Below are positions 34,553-41,981 of a stretch of DNA of 41,981 bases, piece by piece (position 1 is the first letter of the stretch; the number at the start of each line of letters is the position of its first letter). Made by a program: the position numbers and the translations under genes. The notes below the pieces were generated by a model. That model did not search any database. It was not told the DNA's origin and saw only the letters and a list, made by a program, of their open reading frames with translations. The DNA lies in contig PLOC01000101.1 in assembly GCA_003141955.1 (NCBI GenBank), positions 584 to 42,564 on the forward strand, written 5' to 3'. Source of the stretch: Chloroflexota bacterium. Its GTDB lineage: Bacteria; Chloroflexota; Limnocylindria; Limnocylindrales; CSP1-4.

Positions 34553-35629
34553 ATGACGACGATTACCGGGGCGCCGTTCGGCACGGTCGCCGGCAGGGCG
34601 GTGGACCTCTACACACTGGCCGGCGATGACGGCGCCACGGTCAAGATCTCGACCTACGGCGGCATCGTCACCTCCTGGATCGCGCCCGACAGGACCGGCC
34701 GGCAGGCCGACATCGTCCTCGGCTTCAATGACCTTGCTGGCTACACGAGCGAGAAGTACCTGAAGTCCGGCCCCTACTTCGGCGCGATCATCGGCCGCTA
34801 CGCCAACCGGATCGCCGCCGCCAGGTTCAGCCTGGATGGCGTCGAGCACAAGCTCGCGGTCAACAGCGGCGCGAACAGCCTGCATGGCGGGCGCAGGGGC
34901 TTCGACAAGCAGGTCTGGCAGGGCAGGCCCTCGGTGGCCGGCGTGGATGCGGCCCTGGAGCTGACCTACGTGAGCGCCGACGGCGAGGAGGGCTTCCCCG
35001 GGCAGCTCTCGGCCAGGGTCGTCTACACGCTGTCCCCGGGCAACGTTCTGCGCCTCGAATACTCGGCCACCACGGACAAGACCACCGTCGTCAACTCCAC
35101 CAACCACTCCTACTTCAACCTGGCCGGCGAGGGCAGCGGCGACGTCCTGGGCACCGAGGTCCAGATCGCAGCCAGCAGGTTCACGCCCGTGGACGCGAAC
35201 CTGATCCCGACGGGCGAGCTGCGAGACGTGACCGGCACGCCGTTCGATTTCCGCACGGCGACGGCCATCGGGGCCCGGGTCAACAAGGCCGACGAGCAAC
35301 TCGAGCTCGGGGACGGGTACGACCACAACTGGGTCGTCGATCGCGGCTCGGAGAAGGGCCTTGTTCCGGCCGCGACCGCGTACGAGCCGCGGAGCGGGCG
35401 TCTGCTGGAAGTCTTGACGACCGAGCCCGGGATCCAGCTCTACACCGGCAATCACCTCGATGGGACCTTCGTCGGCAAGGCGGGCAAGCCCTACACGCTA
35501 CGCAGCGCCTTCTGCCTCGAGACGGAGCACTATCCGGACTCTCCCAACAAGCCCGGCTTCCCGAGCGTGACCCTCGAGCCGGGCGAAACCTACTCGACCA
35601 CGACCGTCTTCCGGCTCTCGGCAAGGTAG
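34553..35629 (+). CDS. galM: Aldose 1-epimerase (galactose mutarotase)
   Basis: Interconverts alpha and beta anomers of aldoses, in the cytosol. The protein is 358 aa, the normal family length. ATG at 34553 is supported by GAGGAG 10 bases upstream; a TTG at 34535 is also in frame. Signatures are the N-terminal substrate motif GRYANRIA, NSLHGGRRGFDKQVW, the catalytic His in TNHSYFNLAG, YDHNWVVD, and the late catalytic Glu region FCLETEHYPDSPN. It is a single-gene unit with the divergent ABC ATPase on its left and the convergent HDOD gene on its right. A link with xylulokinase and the aldo/keto reductase in sugar use is plausible but they are about 7 kb away. Confidence 0.94.
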   Translation: MTTITGAPFGTVAGRAVDLYTLAGDDGATVKISTYGGIVTSWIAPDRTGRQADIVLGFNDLAGYTSEKYLKSGPYFGAIIGRYANRIAAARFSLDGVEHKLAVNSGANSLHGGRRGFDKQVWQGRPSVAGVDAALELTYVSADGEEGFPGQLSARVVYTLSPGNVLRLEYSATTDKTTVVNSTNHSYFNLAGEGSGDVLGTEVQIAASRFTPVDANLIPTGELRDVTGTPFDFRTATAIGARVNKADEQLELGDGYDHNWVVDRGSEKGLVPAATAYEPRSGRLLEVLTTEPGIQLYTGNHLDGTFVGKAGKPYTLRSAFCLETEHYPDSPNKPGFPSVTLEPGETYSTTTVFRLSAR

Positions 35630-35656
35630 GGCAAACCAGCCTTCGGCATGGTCGGT

Positions 35657-35674
35657 GCCGACGGCTCCGTCGGC
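35657..35674. terminator. Hairpin between convergent galM and HDOD genes
   Basis: GCCGACGG-CT-CCGTCGGC is an 8-base perfect inverted repeat 28 bases after the galM stop and 49 bases before the HDOD stop. No T-run follows. A bidirectional termination role is likely. Confidence 0.45.
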
Positions 35675-35722
35675 GGCTACTCGGCCGGCCGCCGCCGGGC
35701 CCGGCCTCGAACGCCCGAGGGG

Positions 35723-36604
35723 TCAGACTGCCTGGACGTCGAAGATGGAGAGCAGTTCCTGGAACTGGTCGCGGACGGTGGCCGTCCGCTCGTCCCAGCG
35801 CTCGCGATTGATGCCGAGCGTCGCGAGGGCCGCGTCGCCCTCCATCTGCCGGTCGGCCGCGTCCACGACCGCTGGATAGCTGAGCTCGCGGACCAGCACA
35901 TCGGCTGAGGCGACGAGGGCGCCCAGCGACCCGGGGCTGGGTACGTGGTGGTCCCAAAGAACGCGGGCGATGACCGGCGGGAGGTTCCACTCGTAGGCGA
36001 AGACGGCGCCGACGTCCTGGTGGGTCGTACCGGCGAGCTCGATCTCCATCTCCAGTTGACCGGCGGCATTGCGGGCGTCGTGGGCATGCGGGTCGAGCAA
36101 GTAGCTTGCGTACCGCTCGCCGACGTCGTCCAGCAGGTAGACGTGGCCGAGGTCGTGGAGGAGGCCCGCGGCGAAGGCGGTGTCCGGATCGGTGGTCCGG
36201 GACATCTGGGCCAGGATCTTGCCGACGACGGCGCTGCGAACGGCGTCGCCCGTTAGGCGGGCGGCCGCAAGAGCCTCGCGCGGGCTGCGGTTGCCGGCCC
36301 GGCGCGAGACGATGAGCGAAGTCAGGACCAGCTGTCGCAGGACCGTGTCGCCGAGCAGCGCCACCGCCCGCGAGAGAGTGGTCACGGGTTCTGCGGGGGC
36401 GTAGAAGGCGGAGTTGGCCATGCGCAGCACGCGGGCCGCCAGGGCAGGGGAGCCGTCGATCAGCTTGGCCAGCTGGCGGGCGTTCGAATCGCCCTGCCGC
36501 AGCTGCTGCTCCAGTCGAAGCAGGCTGGCGGACGGGCTGATCGCGTGCGCGTGTTGGACGATCTGGCGCGCCCGGTCGAGAGTGGTGCTGGTCAGTACTT
36601 CCAC
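35723..36604 (-). CDS. HDOD-domain signalling protein
   Basis: Protein of about 293 aa with an HDOD domain (an HD-related output domain that usually lacks phosphodiesterase activity). Key stretches are LEQQLRQGDSNARQLAKLIDGSPALAARVLRMANSAFYAP, SRAVALLGDTVLRQLVLTSL, AAGLLHDLGHVYLLDDVGERY and the C-terminal DHHVPSPGSLGALVASADVLV. Retention of an HD pair (LLHDLGH) and a later DHH leaves open a metal site. The frame is open to 36805, but that would overlap the divergent ABC gene; recognisable protein begins near the GTG at 36604. The ribosome binding site is poor, so the start is uncertain. Members of this family act in motility, stress and c-di-GMP-linked signalling. Confidence 0.85.
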   Translation of the reverse strand: MEVLTSTTLDRARQIVQHAHAISPSASLLRLEQQLRQGDSNARQLAKLIDGSPALAARVLRMANSAFYAPAEPVTTLSRAVALLGDTVLRQLVLTSLIVSRRAGNRSPREALAAARLTGDAVRSAVVGKILAQMSRTTDPDTAFAAGLLHDLGHVYLLDDVGERYASYLLDPHAHDARNAAGQLEMEIELAGTTHQDVGAVFAYEWNLPPVIARVLWDHHVPSPGSLGALVASADVLVRELSYPAVVDAADRQMEGDAALATLGINRERWDERTATVRDQFQELLSIFDVQAV

Positions 36605-36776
36605 GAGAAAGGTGTCGGCGTGCCGGCCCCCGGCTTGAACGATCCAAATGGCCTGACGCGGAGTCTGACGATTCGGACGGATCGACGGGCCCGCGGCGCC
36701 CTCGGACTGAGACGGAGGGCGCGTCGCATGGCTATCATGGGCGCTCAACTCCAGTTGGGGGAGGCAATCTGAGCTC

Positions 36777-37709
36777 ATGGCTCTGATCGAGACTGCGAGT
36801 CTCACGAAGAACTACGGGACCGTCAAGGCCCTTGATCGTCTGGACCTGCAGGTGGAACCGGGGATCATCGGCCTAGTCGGAGCAAACGGCGCCGGCAAGA
36901 GCACGCTGATCAAGATCCTGCTCGGCCTGGTCCCGCCGTCGAGCGGGCGTGCCTCCGTGCTCGGGCTCGACGTGGCGGACGAGACGCGCGAGATCCGCAA
37001 GGTCGTGGGCTACATGCCCGAGAACGACTGCCTCCCGCCCGACGTCGGCGCCACCGAATTTGTCACGCACATGGCCCGAATCTCCGGCCTGCCGCGAACC
37101 GCCGCCCGCGAACGAACCGCCGAGGTGCTGAGGCACGTTGGCCTCTACGAGGAGCGCTACCGCCAGATCGGTGGTTACTCCACGGGCATGAAGCAGCGGG
37201 TCAAGCTGGCTCAGGCGCTCGCCCACGACCCCAAGCTGCTGCTCCTGGACGAGCCGACCAACGGCCTGGATCCGACGGGCCGCGACGAGATGCTGGATCT
37301 CATCAAGCGCACAGGGACCGATTTCGGCATCTCGGTCGTGGTGGCATCGCACCTCTTGGGCGAGATCGAGCAGGTCTGCACGTTCCTGCTCGCGGTCGAC
37401 GCCGGCCACCTCTTGAAGGCCGCCCCGATCTCCACCTTCACTCAGCGCACGCCGGTCCTGGCGGTCGAAGTCGAGGAAGGCGCGGATCGGCTTACGGCAG
37501 CCCTGACCGGTCGCGGCTTCAAGGCCAGGCAGGAAGACCAGTGCGTGCTCCTCGTCCTGGAAAGCGAAACCCTCTACGACGCGGTCCGGGACACCGTTGC
37601 GGATCTCGCGCTGCCGCTGGTTCGAGTCCAGCAGGAGCGCCGCCGGCTCGAGGACATCTTCCGCGAGCCCGAGCAGGGGCTGGAACCGGCCGCCGGAGGT
37701 GCCCAGTGA
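36777..37709 (+). CDS. ABC exporter ATP-binding protein 1
   Basis: First gene of a four-gene exporter operon, 310 aa. It contains Walker A GANGAGKST, the signature YSTGMKQRVKLAQ, Walker B LLLLDEPTNGLDP and the switch His in ASHLL. The last 80 residues form a C-terminal extension ending in a Glu/Pro-rich tail. GGGGGAGG lies about 12 bases before the ATG. Its stop overlaps the next start as GTGA (37706-37709), so it is translationally coupled to the permease that follows. The substrate is unknown. The gene is divergent from the HDOD gene, with about 170 bases between them if the HDOD start is correct. Confidence 0.94.
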   Translation: MALIETASLTKNYGTVKALDRLDLQVEPGIIGLVGANGAGKSTLIKILLGLVPPSSGRASVLGLDVADETREIRKVVGYMPENDCLPPDVGATEFVTHMARISGLPRTAARERTAEVLRHVGLYEERYRQIGGYSTGMKQRVKLAQALAHDPKLLLLDEPTNGLDPTGRDEMLDLIKRTGTDFGISVVVASHLLGEIEQVCTFLLAVDAGHLLKAAPISTFTQRTPVLAVEVEEGADRLTAALTGRGFKARQEDQCVLLVLESETLYDAVRDTVADLALPLVRVQQERRRLEDIFREPEQGLEPAAGGAQ

Positions 37710-38629
37710 GCGCCGGCAACCGCCTGACCGCCAGCTCGCCCGCGGGCAGCATCTACGACCTGGGCTACCGCCACTATGAAGGCAAGCGCCACGGCCGCTG
37801 GTATGCGGCCTGGTCTCTCTACGTCGAGAGCCTGCGAGGCGTCTGGGGCTTCGGGCGACCGATGAGCGCCAAGGCGGCGCCGTTCATCCTTGCCGGGCTG
37901 TATTCCTTCTTCGCCTTCCTGCAGCTTGCTTTCTCTTCCACGCTCGCGAGCGAGATCAGCAGCGGCCAGCAGGTTCAACTGTTCGCGTACGACAGCTACT
38001 TCACCACCTTCAGTCTCCTGCTGGTCCTCTTCTGCGTGGCCCAGGCTCCCGAGGTCGTCTGCCGCGACCAGCGATACCAGGTGCTGTCGCTCTACTTCAC
38101 GCGGGCTATTGGCCGCGCCGACTATGCTCTCGCCCGGGTCGCGTCTCTTTCGACCGCGCTGTTCCTGGCCCTGATCGTTCCGATGATCGCCCTCTTCGTC
38201 GGCGACGTGCTGATGAAGCCGGACACGATCAGCGCCATCGGCGATGAGCTGCCGAAAGCGCTGCCGGCCATCCCGGCCGACCTCCTGATCGCGGCCAGCA
38301 TGGCCTCCATCTCGCTGGCGCTTTCGTCCTACTCGCCGCGGCGCGCCTACTCGGCGATTGGACTGATCGCTTACTTCCTGCTCATGGAAGCAGTCCCGGC
38401 CATCATCTACGCCGTCGCCAATCACGGCGGCTGGAGTTCGGCCGACAAGCTCGTCCTGCTGACGCCCATCACTTCCCTGACCGGCGCCACGGACTGGTTC
38501 TTCGGCAAGGCGCTGACCTCCGACTATCCAGCGACGCTCGGCCCGGCCGCGTATGTCCTGGCCTGCCTTGTCAGCGTGGGCGTGTTCTCGGCGATCCTGC
38601 TCTTCCGCTATCGGAGGATCGCGGCATGA
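37706..38629 (+). CDS. ABC exporter permease 1 (ABC-2 like)
   Basis: Membrane subunit of 307 aa. GTG at 37706 is the start, with GGAGG about 7 bases upstream and a 4-base overlap with the previous stop. A conserved cytosolic N-terminal segment (SIYDLGYRHYEGKRHGRWYA) precedes six hydrophobic helices. The loop PEVVCRDQRYQVLSLYFTRAIGRADYALARV resembles the coupling region of ABC-2 permeases that contact the ATPase. The C-terminus is LLFRYRRIAA. It forms ATGA with the next gene. Strict alternation with ATPase genes suggests a heteromeric complex with permease 2. Confidence 0.88.
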   Translation: MSAGNRLTASSPAGSIYDLGYRHYEGKRHGRWYAAWSLYVESLRGVWGFGRPMSAKAAPFILAGLYSFFAFLQLAFSSTLASEISSGQQVQLFAYDSYFTTFSLLLVLFCVAQAPEVVCRDQRYQVLSLYFTRAIGRADYALARVASLSTALFLALIVPMIALFVGDVLMKPDTISAIGDELPKALPAIPADLLIAASMASISLALSSYSPRRAYSAIGLIAYFLLMEAVPAIIYAVANHGGWSSADKLVLLTPITSLTGATDWFFGKALTSDYPATLGPAAYVLACLVSVGVFSAILLFRYRRIAA

Positions 38630-39579
38630 CGGCGCAGACCATTCCAGCCGCCGATCAGGCGGTGGCGCCTCCCGTGATCGAGCTGGCGAACGCCGCGCGC
38701 TGGTACGGGAACGTCGTTGCCGTGAACGACGTGAGCTTCAGTCTCGGCGCCGGAGTCACCGGACTGCTCGGGCCCAACGGGGCAGGGAAGACAACGCTGC
38801 TGCACATGCTCGCCGGCTTCCTGGCGCCGTCGGCCGGCACGGTCCACGTCCTGGGCCGGAGCCCTCATCGCGACCCGTCCGTATACCGCCAGATCGGGCT
38901 CGTCCCGGAGCGGGAGTCGGCCTACGCGTTCCTCACTGGTTACGAGTACGTGCGCTTCAACGCCCGCCTGCAGGGCATGCGGAACGCGGATTCCGCGGCG
39001 CGCGCCGCCATTGAGCGGGTCGGTCTGGAGGACGCCGCCGACCGCGCCATCGGCACCTACTCAAAGGGCATGCGCCAGCGAGCCAAGGTTGCGGGCGCGC
39101 TGGTCCACGATCCCCAGGTTCTGCTCCTGGACGAGCCTTTCAACGGCATGGACCCGCGCCAGCGCCTGTCGATGATGGACCTCCTGGGAGAGATGGCCGC
39201 GGCCGGCCGCACGATCCTGTTCTCCTCGCACATCCTGGAGGAAGTCGAGAGGATCGGGACCGAGATCCTGGTCCTGGTCTCGGGCCGGCTCGCGGCGTCG
39301 GGCGACTTCCGGGCCATCCGGGCCCTGATGACCGATCGGCCTCATTCGATCACGATCCGTTCCAGCGACGATCGCAGGCTGGCCACGACTCTGATGGCCG
39401 ATCCGGCCGTCTTCGCCGTGGAGCTCAAGGAGAACGCCCTGTCGGTGCAGACCGCCCATCTCTCCGCCTTCCGCAGGATCATCGCCGTCGCCGGCCGGAC
39501 GGCCGGCGTGCGGCTGATGGAGGTCGTGCCGGCCGACGAGTCGCTGGAGAGCGTGTTCGACTATCTGGTGCGCCGATGA
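38626..39579 (+). CDS. ABC exporter ATP-binding protein 2
   Basis: Second ATPase of the operon, 317 aa. It shows Walker A GPNGAGKTT, the signature YSKGMRQRAKVAG, Walker B VLLLDEPFNGMDP and the switch His in FSSHIL. It has its own C-terminal extension of about 90 residues (ADPAVFAVELKENALSVQTAHLS region). It differs clearly from ATPase 1 in sequence, so the complex is likely heterodimeric or there are two exporters made together. The start overlaps the upstream stop (ATGA, 38626-38629) and the stop overlaps the next start (ATGA, 39576-39579). Confidence 0.94.
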   Translation: MTAQTIPAADQAVAPPVIELANAARWYGNVVAVNDVSFSLGAGVTGLLGPNGAGKTTLLHMLAGFLAPSAGTVHVLGRSPHRDPSVYRQIGLVPERESAYAFLTGYEYVRFNARLQGMRNADSAARAAIERVGLEDAADRAIGTYSKGMRQRAKVAGALVHDPQVLLLDEPFNGMDPRQRLSMMDLLGEMAAAGRTILFSSHILEEVERIGTEILVLVSGRLAASGDFRAIRALMTDRPHSITIRSSDDRRLATTLMADPAVFAVELKENALSVQTAHLSAFRRIIAVAGRTAGVRLMEVVPADESLESVFDYLVRR

Positions 39580-40343
39580 GCGAGGCCTCGATGACCGGAC
39601 CCCTGGTTGCTTTTCCGGAGATCGTGCGGCTCACGCTCCGCCAGCAGCTGGGGCGGCGGCGGACCCTCCTCCTCGTGCTGCTCGCCGCGCTGCCGCCGCT
39701 GCTTGCCCTGGTCTACCGCGCCTTTGGAGAGGTGGACGTCAGTGGCTTCACGGACAGTGTCTTCGAGCCGGTGTCCTTGACGATCGTCCTGCCGCTGGCG
39801 ACGGTCCTCTTCGGGACGGGCGCGTTTGGCGCCGAGAACGACGAGGGCACGATCCTCTACCTGCTTGCCAAGCCGATCTCGCGGTGGGTGATAGTGGCGG
39901 CCAAGGCCTTCGCGGCCGTGGCCCTCTCGCTCGTCCTTACGGTCGCCTCCGTCCTGGTTGCGGGCGCGATCGAGGTCGTGCCCGCCGGCTCCGACGGCGT
40001 CTCCGCAACCGAGGCATATGTCGGGGCGATGGTCGTCGGCTCGCTGTGCTATGTCACGCTCTTCCTGACCCTGAGCTTGTTCACCCGCCGGGCGCTTGTG
40101 CTCGGCATCGGCTATTCGCTGGTCTGGGAGGGCGCCCTCTCGTCGCTGCTGCCCGGCATCGCCAACCTGTCCGTGCGGCAGTACGCCCTCGGCGCGGCCG
40201 ATAGCTTCTACCAGCTCCATACGGAAGCAGCCCGACTCTCCCCGACAACCGCTCTGACCCTGTCGGCGATCCTGATCGTGGTCGCGCTCGCGCTGGCGAC
40301 CTGGCGCCTGATGCGCTTCGAGCTGTCGGGCTCGACCGACTGA
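39576..40343 (+). CDS. ABC exporter permease 2 (ABC-2 like)
   Basis: Membrane subunit of 255 aa with six hydrophobic helices. The cytosolic loop GAENDEGTILYLLAKPISRWVIVAAKA is the ABC-2 coupling motif (the usual ENERGTL-like turn followed by P-x-S-R). The sequence before it (IVRLTLRQQLGRRRTLLLVLLAALPPLLAL) forms the first helix. It is the last gene of the four-gene operon and converges with fabI, with 58 bases between the stops. A transported substrate cannot be named; ABC-2 exporters of this kind carry drugs, lipids, peptides or polysaccharides. Confidence 0.88.
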   Translation: MSEASMTGPLVAFPEIVRLTLRQQLGRRRTLLLVLLAALPPLLALVYRAFGEVDVSGFTDSVFEPVSLTIVLPLATVLFGTGAFGAENDEGTILYLLAKPISRWVIVAAKAFAAVALSLVLTVASVLVAGAIEVVPAGSDGVSATEAYVGAMVVGSLCYVTLFLTLSLFTRRALVLGIGYSLVWEGALSSLLPGIANLSVRQYALGAADSFYQLHTEAARLSPTTALTLSAILIVVALALATWRLMRFELSGSTD

Positions 40344-40401
40344 TCGCCCCGAGGTTCGCGCCCCGCCGAGGCCCAAGCCGCGGCCGAGATCCCGTGGCCG
40401 C

Positions 40402-41181
40402 CTACTCCGCGACCGGCAGCCCCAGGATGTTGAAGCCGCCGTCCACGTAGATGACTTCGCCCGTGGTCTGGCCCGATAGTGGGCTGGCCAGGTAGACGGC
40501 GGTGCCGGCCACGTCCTCGATGGTGATGTGAGAGCGGAGCGGAGCCACCTCCGCGAAGGCGCCGTACATCATCTTGAAGCCGGCGATGCCGTGGGCGGAG
40601 AGGGTCCGCACGGGCCCGGCGCTGATGGCGTTTATGCGGATCCCGCTGGGGCCGAGGTCCGCAGCCAGGTACCTGGTGGACGCCTCCAGCGCGGCCTTCG
40701 CCACGCCCATGACGTTGTAGTGGGGCAGGACCTTCTCGGCGCCGTAGTAGGTCATGGTCATGATCGAAGAGCCCGGGGGCATGTACGGCCGAGCCTCGCG
40801 AGCCATGGCGATCAGCGAGTAGACGCTGATGTCGAAGGCGGTGTGGAAGCCGTCGCGGCTGGTGTCGGCGAAGTGGCCGGCCAGATCCTCCTTCTCGGCG
40901 TAGGCGACGGCATGGACGAGGATGTCGAGGTTTCCCTGCCTGGCCTTCCAGCGCGCGAAGACTCGCCGGATCTCGTCGTCGTCGCGGACGTCGCAGGGCT
41001 CGACGAAGGTCGAACCGATCGAGTTCGCCAGAGGGCGGACGCGCCGCTTGATCAGCGAGGGCATCGAGCTGAACCCGACCATCGCTCCGTTGTCGTGGAG
41101 CGCCCTGGCGATTCCCCAGGCGATCGAGTGGTCGTTGGCGACGCCGAATACCAGCGCCTTCTTGCCTTCCAGCAATCCCAT
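40402..41181 (-). CDS. fabI: Enoyl-[acyl-carrier-protein] reductase (NADH)
   Basis: Catalyses the last reductive step of fatty-acid elongation in the cytosol. The protein is 259 aa, the usual FabI size. ATG at 41181 has GGAGGAA about 9 bases upstream; the in-frame extension to 41604 has no recognisable sequence and is excluded. It shows the NAD-binding start ALVFGVANDHSIAWGIA, the FabI site residues Y145/Y146, catalytic Y155 and K162 (Y-x6-K in HYNVMGVAKAALE), and GPVRTLSAHGIAGFK. It stands alone on its strand, with a long upstream region of more than 300 bases that has no other gene on its strand. Confidence 0.95.
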   Translation of the reverse strand: MGLLEGKKALVFGVANDHSIAWGIARALHDNGAMVGFSSMPSLIKRRVRPLANSIGSTFVEPCDVRDDDEIRRVFARWKARQGNLDILVHAVAYAEKEDLAGHFADTSRDGFHTAFDISVYSLIAMAREARPYMPPGSSIMTMTYYGAEKVLPHYNVMGVAKAALEASTRYLAADLGPSGIRINAISAGPVRTLSAHGIAGFKMMYGAFAEVAPLRSHITIEDVAGTAVYLASPLSGQTTGEVIYVDGGFNILGLPVAE

Positions 41182-41700
41182 CCGGTTGGGTTCCTCCGTG
41201 GTCTGCCGCAGCGGGATCGCCGCTCTCCGGCGTGGTGCAATCCTTGCGGCCCGTGGGCTGACGGGCTCGGGCGATTCCGCGGTGACCGGCCCCACCATGT
41301 CCAAACCCCGATCTGCGTACGTTGTTACTCCCTCGGGAGCAATAGCCGTTGTCGCCACCTGCTCAACCTCGCTGGTCGCGCTCAGAGGGGAAGGCTCCGA
41401 CGACGCCGTTCCAGCGTCGCGACCACGATCAACTCCCAGGCCGAGCAGTCGCCGGCCCGCCCAGAATAACCCTAATGTAGTTGCTATACTACTGGACCTC
41501 ACCTGCAGGAGTTGCGCCGCACGGTTCGACTCGCGAAGAGAGTACGATCGAGCCCCTCGCCTACAGTGGGGCGCTCCCACTACAGTAGATATCGCGACGG
41601 TCACGACTACAGCAGTTGGAGCCAGTGGCCGGAGTGTCTCCCGGCGGTGGACTTGGTTGCCTCCGCTCCCCGGGATGCCCTACGTCAGCGTCGGAGACAT
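41182..41700. other. Gene-free region upstream of fabI with repeated CTACAG/GTAGT motifs
   Basis: No convincing coding sequence. The stretch holds GTAGT-TGCTAT-ACTAC (41477-41492, perfect 5-base arms), CTACAG at 41561-41566, CTAC-A-GTAG (41580-41588, a palindrome with a one-base centre) and another CTACAG near 41607-41612. A CTCCC-TC-GGGAG inverted repeat lies near 41327-41338. It is less G+C-rich around 41460-41490 than its surroundings, as expected for a promoter. A regulator of lipid synthesis or of the rightward gene could bind here, but this is inference. Confidence 0.35.
41483..41490 (+). promoter_or_regulatory. Extended -10 promoter element candidate
   Basis: The + strand at 41482-41490 reads TGCTATACT, a good match to the extended -10 pattern TGnTATAAT of sigma-70-type promoters. 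It sits inside the GTAGT/ACTAC inverted repeat. No clear -35 is seen 17 bases upstream. It would drive transcription rightward toward the ORF at 41701, leaving a leader of about 200 bases. Confidence 0.3.
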
Positions 41701-41981
41701 ATGAGCCGCGAAGATGGTCGCTCGCTTTCCGTCGGAGCTATCATCACGAAAGCCCTGGTCGGCATCATTGCCTTGACCGGGTGCTACCTCTCACTCTTCT
41801 CAAGGACGGCGTCGTCCAGGCCGCACGACGACTTGGGCGGGACGCCCGGGCGGGCCAGAGGGTGGGGGAACGGCGACCACGCGCGGCCTGGCTCTGTGTT
41901 CTCGAGGCTAATTGGGATAAGGTCGCCGAGCCCGCTGGGTTCCGCCGCCAAACCTGGGTTTGCCGCCACCGCCTCGACGCG
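41701..41981 (+). CDS. Possible lipoprotein N-terminus, runs off the window
   Basis: A reading frame open from ATG 41701 to the right edge (about 93 codons so far), with GGAG 5 bases upstream of the start. The N-terminus has charged residues, a hydrophobic stretch (VGAIITKALVGIIAL) and LTGC at about residues 25-28, which fits a lipobox (L-T-G-C). After it comes a Gly/Arg/Pro/Ser-rich low-complexity region. In G+C-rich DNA an open frame of this length can occur by chance and no family is recognised. Treat as tentative. Confidence 0.3.
   Translation, partial: MSREDGRSLSVGAIITKALVGIIALTGCYLSLFSRTASSRPHDDLGGTPGRARGWGNGDHARPGSVFSRLIGIRSPSPLGSAAKPGFAATAST

Noticed and set aside
34334-35455. Upstream extension of the ABC ATPase frame
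   Set aside because: It is antisense to aldose 1-epimerase; the ATPase has its own ATG with AAGGAG at 34333.
41182-41604. N-terminal extension of FabI
   Set aside because: No similarity to FabI or other families, and the ATG at 41181 with GGAGGAA gives a standard-length enzyme.
41784-41969. Small minus-strand frame (61 codons)
   Set aside because: No good ribosome binding site, no recognisable sequence, and overlap with a frame on the other strand that is open to the window edge.

Overview
The window is G+C-rich bacterial chromosomal DNA with densely packed genes, many 4-base stop/start overlaps (ATGA, GTGA), frequent GTG starts and strong GGAGG-type ribosome binding sites. The gene content (DUF4118 KdpD-like kinases, a KimA-type potassium permease, an RND pump without membrane-fusion or outer-membrane partners, a secreted peptidase with a single C-terminal anchor, Ser/Thr kinase signalling) fits a soil or freshwater monoderm-like bacterium. 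Chloroflexota is my best guess; this is inference from gene style, because no rRNA or ribosomal protein gene is present. I see no CRISPR array, IS element, integrase or complete tRNA gene.

Bases 1-8,000 look like a potassium and osmotic-response locus. A KdpD-like sensor kinase runs off the left edge. Two hypothetical genes follow, then a tRNA 3' fragment (probably tRNA-Pro), then a second KdpD-like kinase with a KdpE-like regulator in one transcription unit. Divergent from that unit is a small gene that overlaps a KimA-type K+ transporter. A similar 18-base box lies in the divergent region beside each kinase. Bases 8,000-15,300 hold a metallo-beta-lactamase-fold hydrolase, a MarR regulator upstream of an RND efflux pump, an M24-fold protein missing metal ligands, and an MFS transporter.

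Bases 15,400-22,100 hold an Ala/Ser-rich protein of unknown role, a secreted membrane-anchored HExxH metallopeptidase, and a large RecB-like nuclease / DEDD-type exonuclease / SF1 helicase fusion. Bases 22,200-27,400 hold a chemoreceptor-like protein whose sugar-binding-protein module appears cytosolic and in permuted lobe order, an aldo/keto reductase, and a convergent xylulokinase. These could belong to one pentose or aldose response.

Bases 27,600-32,700 read leftward as APC amino-acid permease, PP2C phosphatase, Ser/Thr kinase and glutamine-synthetase-family enzyme. This suggests amine or nitrogen uptake and glutamylation coupled to phospho-signalling. Bases 32,700-34,400 hold an ABC ATPase followed by its decayed permease. 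Bases 34,500-41,200 hold aldose 1-epimerase, an HDOD protein, a four-gene ABC exporter operon (ATPase-permease-ATPase-permease, all with 4-base overlaps), and the enoyl-ACP reductase FabI. The last 800 bases are mostly a leader or promoter region with repeated CTACAG/GTAGT motifs and the start of a possible lipoprotein gene.

The main points of interest are the permuted binding-protein chemoreceptor, the shared box beside the two Kdp-like kinases, the tRNA fragment, the kinase/phosphatase/glutamine-synthetase/permease cluster, the M24 protein without its metal-binding aspartates, and the decaying ABC permease.
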